Source of the DNA: Chlamydoabsidia padenii | Lineage: Eukaryota > Mucoromycota > Mucoromycetes > Mucorales > Cunninghamellaceae | Direction of reading: 5' to 3' | DNA length: 64,000 nucleotides | Assembly: GCA_025330725.1 (NCBI GenBank) | Contig: JAIWND010000061.1 | Coordinates: 26,874-90,873 of the forward strand | Shown here: piece after piece, positions 59,262-64,000 of the stretch | Layout: the number at the start of each line of letters is the position of its first letter | How positions within the stretch are numbered: position 1 is the stretch's first letter | The notes under the pieces: model-generated | Told to the model about the DNA's origin: nothing | Database searches by the model: none | The model's input: the letters and a program-made list of their open reading frames with translations, nothing else | Made by a program: the position numbers and the translations under genes

Positions 59262-59886
59262 TTGATACTTTTTTCTTTACCACAACTTGATGCAATACCA
59301 CAATTCGACAAAACTGTTGACTTGGTATCTTATAAACTACAAGACATCTGGGCGGGTGGTTGGAGGGCAAAAGCCTTTCACATTGTCAATGCAAAAGGAA
59401 TGACAGGTACATATGACCTTAAACTTGGTTCGATTGAAATAAGTGACTTTTTACTGAGAATACATCATAAAAGTACACACTCGGTTTATTGGCATCGGAT
59501 TGATAACGAGGTGAGACCTGATACTCTCCTTTTTTAGACACGGGAGGTAAAAAGAAAAAGAAAAAGAAAAAAAGACTGCAAGCCTGTACAGCTCCATACA
59601 AGGGACTTGGCGCTTGGTATTCTATGAAAAGTTTGTTGTAAATAGGCTAAGCAATGCTTATGGCCCATTTATTGATGAGCATTCATTGTCCATTGAGACG
59701 GTAGAGCTCTTACAAGGAACCATAGGGTACGCGGGTTTGAAACCCGCTCTGCGAAAACGGTCCACAAAGGCAAACATGAAAAAAGTGAAATCATCCCCCT
59801 TCAGGGATGTCTCCAAATGGTATTGGAAGGATATATATCAAATCCAATCTGATAGTTTTTTACTTTTGGCCCGGAGCATGATTTGA
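59262..59886 (+). other. Unidentified protein-coding-like locus beside the tandem array
   Basis: Two long frames: 59262-59512 (SLPQLDAIPQFDKTVDLVSY, DIWAGGWRAKAFHIVNAKG) up to a GTGAGA donor, and a later one from an acceptor at about 59588 to the stop at 59886 (QGTWRLVFYEKFVVNRLSNA, DVSKWYWKDIYQIQSDSFLL). A small exon ACACGGGAG may lie between. No ATG is found at the 5' end, so the start is missing or in an upstream exon. Composition is that of a normal globular protein. The stop lies about 35 bases before the repeat array. No family recognised; it could be a remnant of a mobile element gene, but I see no polymerase or integrase motif. Confidence 0.35.
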
Positions 59887-59919
59887 TCTCTATTGGGGAA
59901 TTGCCAGGCGCACGGGATT

Positions 59920-61075
59920 TTGGTAAGAGCTCTGTTTGCTCCAATTGTCCACGGATGCTTATGATTAAAGTGGCGATGTGGACATTATAGCCTATTTCCA
60001 ACAAAACTTACATAATGATCAATGTAGCAAGACCCTTGTGTCGGTCAGTTCAGACTTGCGATGACTTTTACATGTTCTTTGCAAGAAAAAAAAAAAAAAA
60101 GAAGTCTGGCTCCTTTTCGTACTTTTTCAGATCCCGCCTGCCTCTACTAAGATTTGGAAAGGCTCTACTGCCTTAATGGACAAGTGATGCTAATGATTAA
60201 AGTGACCATGTGCATTCCTCAGCCTATTTCACACAAACTTTACATAATAGTCATTGTACCAAGTACACTGTATGGAGCAGTATAGTTTCAAGATTGTTTT
60301 ACCCTGACTTTTGTAAAAAAAAAAGTTGCAGAATGAAAAATTGACACACAAGACAAAACTTGATTCAAAACCCGCTTACTCTCGCCTTGAATCTTGGGAG
60401 AGCTTTACTGCCTTAATGAACAAGTGATGCTAATGACAAAAGTAACCATGAGCATTCCTCAGCCTATTTCCAACAAACTTTACATAATGACCAATATACC
60501 AAGTCCACTGTATGGAGCAATACAGCCTCAAGATTGTTTTACCCTGACTTTTGTAAAAAAAAAAAAAAAAAAGTTGCAGAATGAAAAATTGACACACAAG
60601 ACAAAACTTGATTGAAAACCCGCTTACTCTCGCCTTGAATCTTGGGAAGGCTCACTGGCTTAATGAACAAGCGATGCTAATGATTAAAGTGGCGATGTAG
60701 ATATTATAGCCTATTTCCAACAAACTTTACATAATGGTCAATATACCAAGTCCTCTGTACGGAGCAGTATAGCCTCAAGATCGTTTTACCCTGACTTTTG
60801 TAAAAAAAAAAAAAAAAAAAAAAAAAGTTCCAGAATGAAAATTGACAGACAAGATAAAACTTATTTCAAAACCCGCTCACTCTCGCCTTGAATCTTGGGA
60901 ATGCTCTACTGCCTTAATGGACAAGTGATCCTCATGACAAAAGTAAGCATGAGCATTCCTTAGCCTATTTCCAGCAAAGTTTACATAATAGTCATTGCAC
61001 CAAGTATCTTGTGTTGGTCAGTACTGACTTGTGATGACTTTTACCTGTCCTTTGCTAGACGGGACGAAGAAAGAT
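59920..61075. repeat. Five-unit tandem array, unit about 230-255 bases
   Basis: The anchor ATGAtTAAAGT/ATGACAAAAGT recurs at 59961, 60193, 60433, 60680 and 60934 (spacings 232, 240, 247, 254). Units share CTACTGCCTTAATGgACAAG, CAGCCTATTTCCAACAAACT, TACATAATGgTCAATATACC, CCCTGACTTTTGTAAAAA, and TTCAAAACCCGC followed by CTCGCCTTGAATCTTGGGA. Part of the spacing variation comes from a poly(A) run of different length in each unit (about 10 to 25). Units 1 and 5 share the variant half TGATGACTTTTACmTGTyCTTTGC, so the array ends resemble each other. Confidence 0.85.
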
Positions 61076-63470
61076 TCATGTTCAAAAATCGGTGTTTGAA
61101 AGCAAAAATAAAAGAGAGAGACAAAAAAAAAAAGTTCACCGAGGTGGACTTTCTGAAATATAAGATTTTGTTTTTAGAGGCGTCCCGTCACTTTTAATCT
61201 TCTTCTTCCCTCCTTTCTCTTTTTCCTCTTATTTACTCACCTTGCATTATGACCGTACTGTATCATTGACGATGGATGGATAAACTACTGATTACGAGCA
61301 AGTCATCAACTTTTGCCAAGCACGTAATTCACCAACTATCACCGCTGACAACGAATACCCAACTTTAGCACAAATATGAAACTCACGATGGTTGGGAACG
61401 GATAGACGAAGATGAACGAATGAGGTGACGAAGCAGCTGACCCTGTGGTATTGGGGTATGTTTTACTAATGGCGATGAATCTCTAACGGAGGGAAAGGCG
61501 ATGGTAATGTTATACTGTCTACACCCATCAAGACTTTGATACTAATACTTTTGCTTCTCTCTTCGTATTTCTTCATGTTTAGGTAGAATTGATACATACC
61601 AACTCTTTGTGTATGGGCTACGTACTGGTGATGGACAAACTAGGGGAAACGGTAAAGCAATCAAATAACAGGGGGGGGGAAGAGGAGATGCTGTAAAATG
61701 GTCCTTTCTCTTTTGAGTTAACAACTTCAGCAAGACTCTGATACTGATACCTCTCTTTCTCTCTCTCTCTCTTCCTGTATGTTTAGGTAAATCGGTGGCC
61801 CAAATAATAACGAAGACAATAGCCTTGACGATTCATTTTGTATCTATTTGAATGGTTACTTTTGTTGCTGATTTGCTTACCAAACAATACCACCTACATC
61901 ACCATCCATACAGTCGTCCTTCACAACATATCTCCACTATCACCCAAAATCATCAATGGTTTATTATATCCGGACGGCATATAGTTCTTCTTGGCACACC
62001 ATTACGATCTGACGAATCCTCGATAAAATGAACACCATGGTAACTCCTAGGCAGAAAAATGTAGATCTGACAAAAGTAAACGTATGCAATAAAACTCGAT
62101 GCCAAATACAACTTAACAGCTTTATAACACCACAACGTTTTAATGCATACCGCTGGACATATCGATAAATTCGATATAATTGGGCAGGCGGCAAATTGAT
62201 TATACGTAAACAATCACCAATCATATCACCAGGAAAACTCTCGCCTTCAGGAACATTTCACCAAAACTCGGGTCTCGGCAGATCTGGGAATGACAACATG
62301 GTATACTAAGCATCTAACCATTCAATGGGGCTTGGTTGATCGACAACATGAATACAATGGATGACTCTCTCTTTAGATCGGATTCGACTATGAACATAAG
62401 TGGTAAAGGTATCTGGCTTTACCTCTTCTCCTTTTTACCATGCACCCTTCCACCATCCTCTCCATATAACCAGGTTAACAATCAAATCCATGATGCCCAC
62501 TGTCGCTTTTATGTTGGTGAATCAATCTAAATGCCATGATTGACAATGCCACTTACTCTTGCTGATGTCACGATGTACAATACAATGGTGGTTTTGGAAT
62601 GGAAGCTCTACCTCTACTGTTGGAGACCTCTGACACATATGGAAAGCACGGCATAACAAATCAACTCACTTTTGTCTTTGGTGCTCGACGCATCATCAAT
62701 TCGGAACACACTAGGTGGCATTCAACTGGCTCGGGTTACACTACAAAATGATCAAGCACCAAACACCTTCATACAATGCTGGTCTAGATTCTGACAATGT
62801 AATCAAGTAGTACGCAACAGGGATAATAAATGGTTTGCTTGGAGCATGGTTACCGCTGAATACTGGCCAAGTAGGTTTAGAAGAAAAAAGAAGATGGGGG
62901 TGGTGGTTGACAAAATGGCTCACTTTCCTTTTTTCCTTTTTTACTAAACAAGTTATGTATGTAGGACAACTTAAAGGCATAAATTATAGATTTACGTTTA
63001 AAACTATACTGTATCTTTGTTGTTATGGGGATGATTTAATAAAAAAAAAACTGATTTGGTTTTACGGTATAACTATATAGACTTTGTGTATTTGTTGTAG
63101 GGGGTCGTTTTATAAAGATGCTGGATTGGTTTTAAGATATTACGATGTAGACTTTCTGTGTTCTGTGGGATGGTTGGCCAAAAGAATGGACTTCTACATA
63201 TTCAGGAAGCGCATGTCATGCCAACCTAATCACTCCATTACTTATGTATCTTAATCCTTTCTTTTGTATTACAGTCATTGAGGATTTTTATCATATCTTG
63301 ATGACATTTTTATTCCAAAGGGTTGAATGTCTGTACCTTCTCGAGTGGATGTCGCTTCTTTGATTGATTACTTTTTTTGGTAGATGCCGGGGTTTAAATA
63401 TCTGAAACTATCAAATGGGACAGCGTTAGTTACCATTTATTCCTTCTTTCTCTCTTTTCTCCCACTTACA
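61076..63470. other. Unassigned 2.4-kb region
   Basis: No intact gene. A ~70-base block is present twice, near 61530-61595 and 61726-61792 (TTTGATACTAATACTTTTGC versus TCTGATACTGATACCTCTCT, each running through a CT tract to TGTTTAGGTA). A protein-like bit YETHDGWERIDEDERM lies near 61377. Element copies: CGGTGTTTGAAAG near 61089 and CCGGGGTTTAAATA at 63387-63400. Confidence 0.35.
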
Positions 63471-63472
63471 GC

Positions 63473-63957
63473 TTGTCAACGTCAACCACTTTTTTACCTC
63501 TGCCGAAGGATAATGATCACCAATCTATTATACGAATGACAGTCTTGGAAACACTGCGCAACCACCTTAGTTCGACTTTAAACACCCTTCACGATGAAAC
63601 CTTCCTTGATAAAGATGCTGCACAAATCAAGGTAAATTTTAAAAAACAAAACTATCCAACAACATACGATACTAACAATTTCTTCTTTTTCTTCTATTGT
63701 TCTCATCTTATTTGAACGTACTACATTGCGGTAAATCACCAGTGTTTATCCTATGCAACGAACGAATCTGTCAAAGAAAAACGTAAGTAGGACAATCCCC
63801 AAATATTGATCGATGACTAACTTTCTTTACTATTATACAAATCAACTTGTAATAAAGGCTTCTTTTACTTATGAAAGGATCACTCAGTGGGGCATCAACA
63901 CCATACACATGCCTGCGACCTTTTTTAACGTGATGCATAATTCATATCAAGCATGAC
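63473..63957 (+). CDS. Hypothetical small protein, N-terminus uncertain
   Basis: Three segments look like exons: from an AG acceptor at about 63471 to 63632 (STSTTFLPLPKDNDHQSIIR, TLRNHLSSTLNTLHDETFLD, then GTAAAT donor); a middle one up to the GTAAGT at 63782 (NHQCLSYATNESVKEKR); and one from about 63860 to the stop at 63957 (FTYERITQWGINTIHMPATF). The start codon is not clear; the first frame opens right after CAG, so an upstream exon is likely, and an element copy sits at 63387. About 120 residues visible. No family recognised. Confidence 0.4.
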
Positions 63958-64000
63958 TTTCCCCGCCTGTTGACTTTAATGGGCGCTCTTTTATTCTCTC

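Noticed and set aside
59262..61075. Array plus upstream frame as a CRISPR-like or LTR element
   Set aside because: Units are nearly complete repeats without unique spacers, there are no LTR ends, and no integrase or polymerase motif is seen.

Overview
This window is nuclear DNA from a filamentous fungus, most likely an early-diverging one (Mucoromycota, Mucorales-like). The reasons are AT-rich spacers, many short introns (about 50-110 bases) with GTAAGT donors and T-rich acceptors, and long A/T homopolymers. The gene mix also fits: typical fungal genes (RMT2, FCP1, Ysc84/Lsb3, Nas2, a QDE-1-like RdRP) sit beside genes better known from animals (CHID1-like, CacyBP/SIP-like, phytanoyl-CoA dioxygenase, possible BLOC-1 subunit). 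Genus assignment is not possible from sequence alone.

Layout. 1-5.4 kb: RMT2 (cut by the left edge), a small coiled-coil protein, a long gene-poor spacer, a four-finger C2H2 factor. 5.9-9.5 kb: one or two small unidentified minus-strand genes, then a nine-exon mitochondrial HIBCH-like protein. 9.5-13.5 kb: protein-like fragments, then a coiled-coil membrane protein. 13.8-17.3 kb: CS-domain CacyBP-like exons and a clear asparagine synthetase pseudogene. 17.6-27.6 kb: GATA factor, YeiH/UPF0324-type membrane protein, RING-H2 membrane protein, PhyH dioxygenase, Nas2, a GPI-type secreted protein. 27.9-38.9 kb: FCP1, an NmrA-like reductase, a BCKDH E1-beta pseudogene, a reticulon, a second GPI-type secreted protein whose 3' end is perfectly duplicated. 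40.4-45.4 kb: a Myb/trihelix-like factor and a poly-Q C2H2 protein. 47.1-57.4 kb: RNAi-type RdRP, CHID1-like protein, Ysc84/Lsb3, acyl-CoA dehydrogenase. 57.4-64 kb: gene fragments, a five-unit tandem array, and a final small gene.

How it fits together. I see no operon-like or biosynthetic cluster. The genes are independent housekeeping, regulatory and surface-protein genes. Metabolic links are loose: the BCKDH pseudogene, the HIBCH-like protein and the acyl-CoA dehydrogenase belong to families around branched-chain or fatty-acid oxidation, but the first is dead and the second has lost expected catalytic residues.

The most striking cross-cutting signals are: (1) a short element, roughly TTYRAA-n-CCCG on either strand, repeatedly found about 95-175 bases upstream of start codons and inside each unit of the terminal array; (2) two decayed enzyme genes, one dominated by C:G to T:A substitutions; (3) five GC-AG introns in three genes; (4) long poly(A) runs directly downstream of 5' splice sites. 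Exon structures were read by eye from splice consensus plus phase agreement. No database search was possible.
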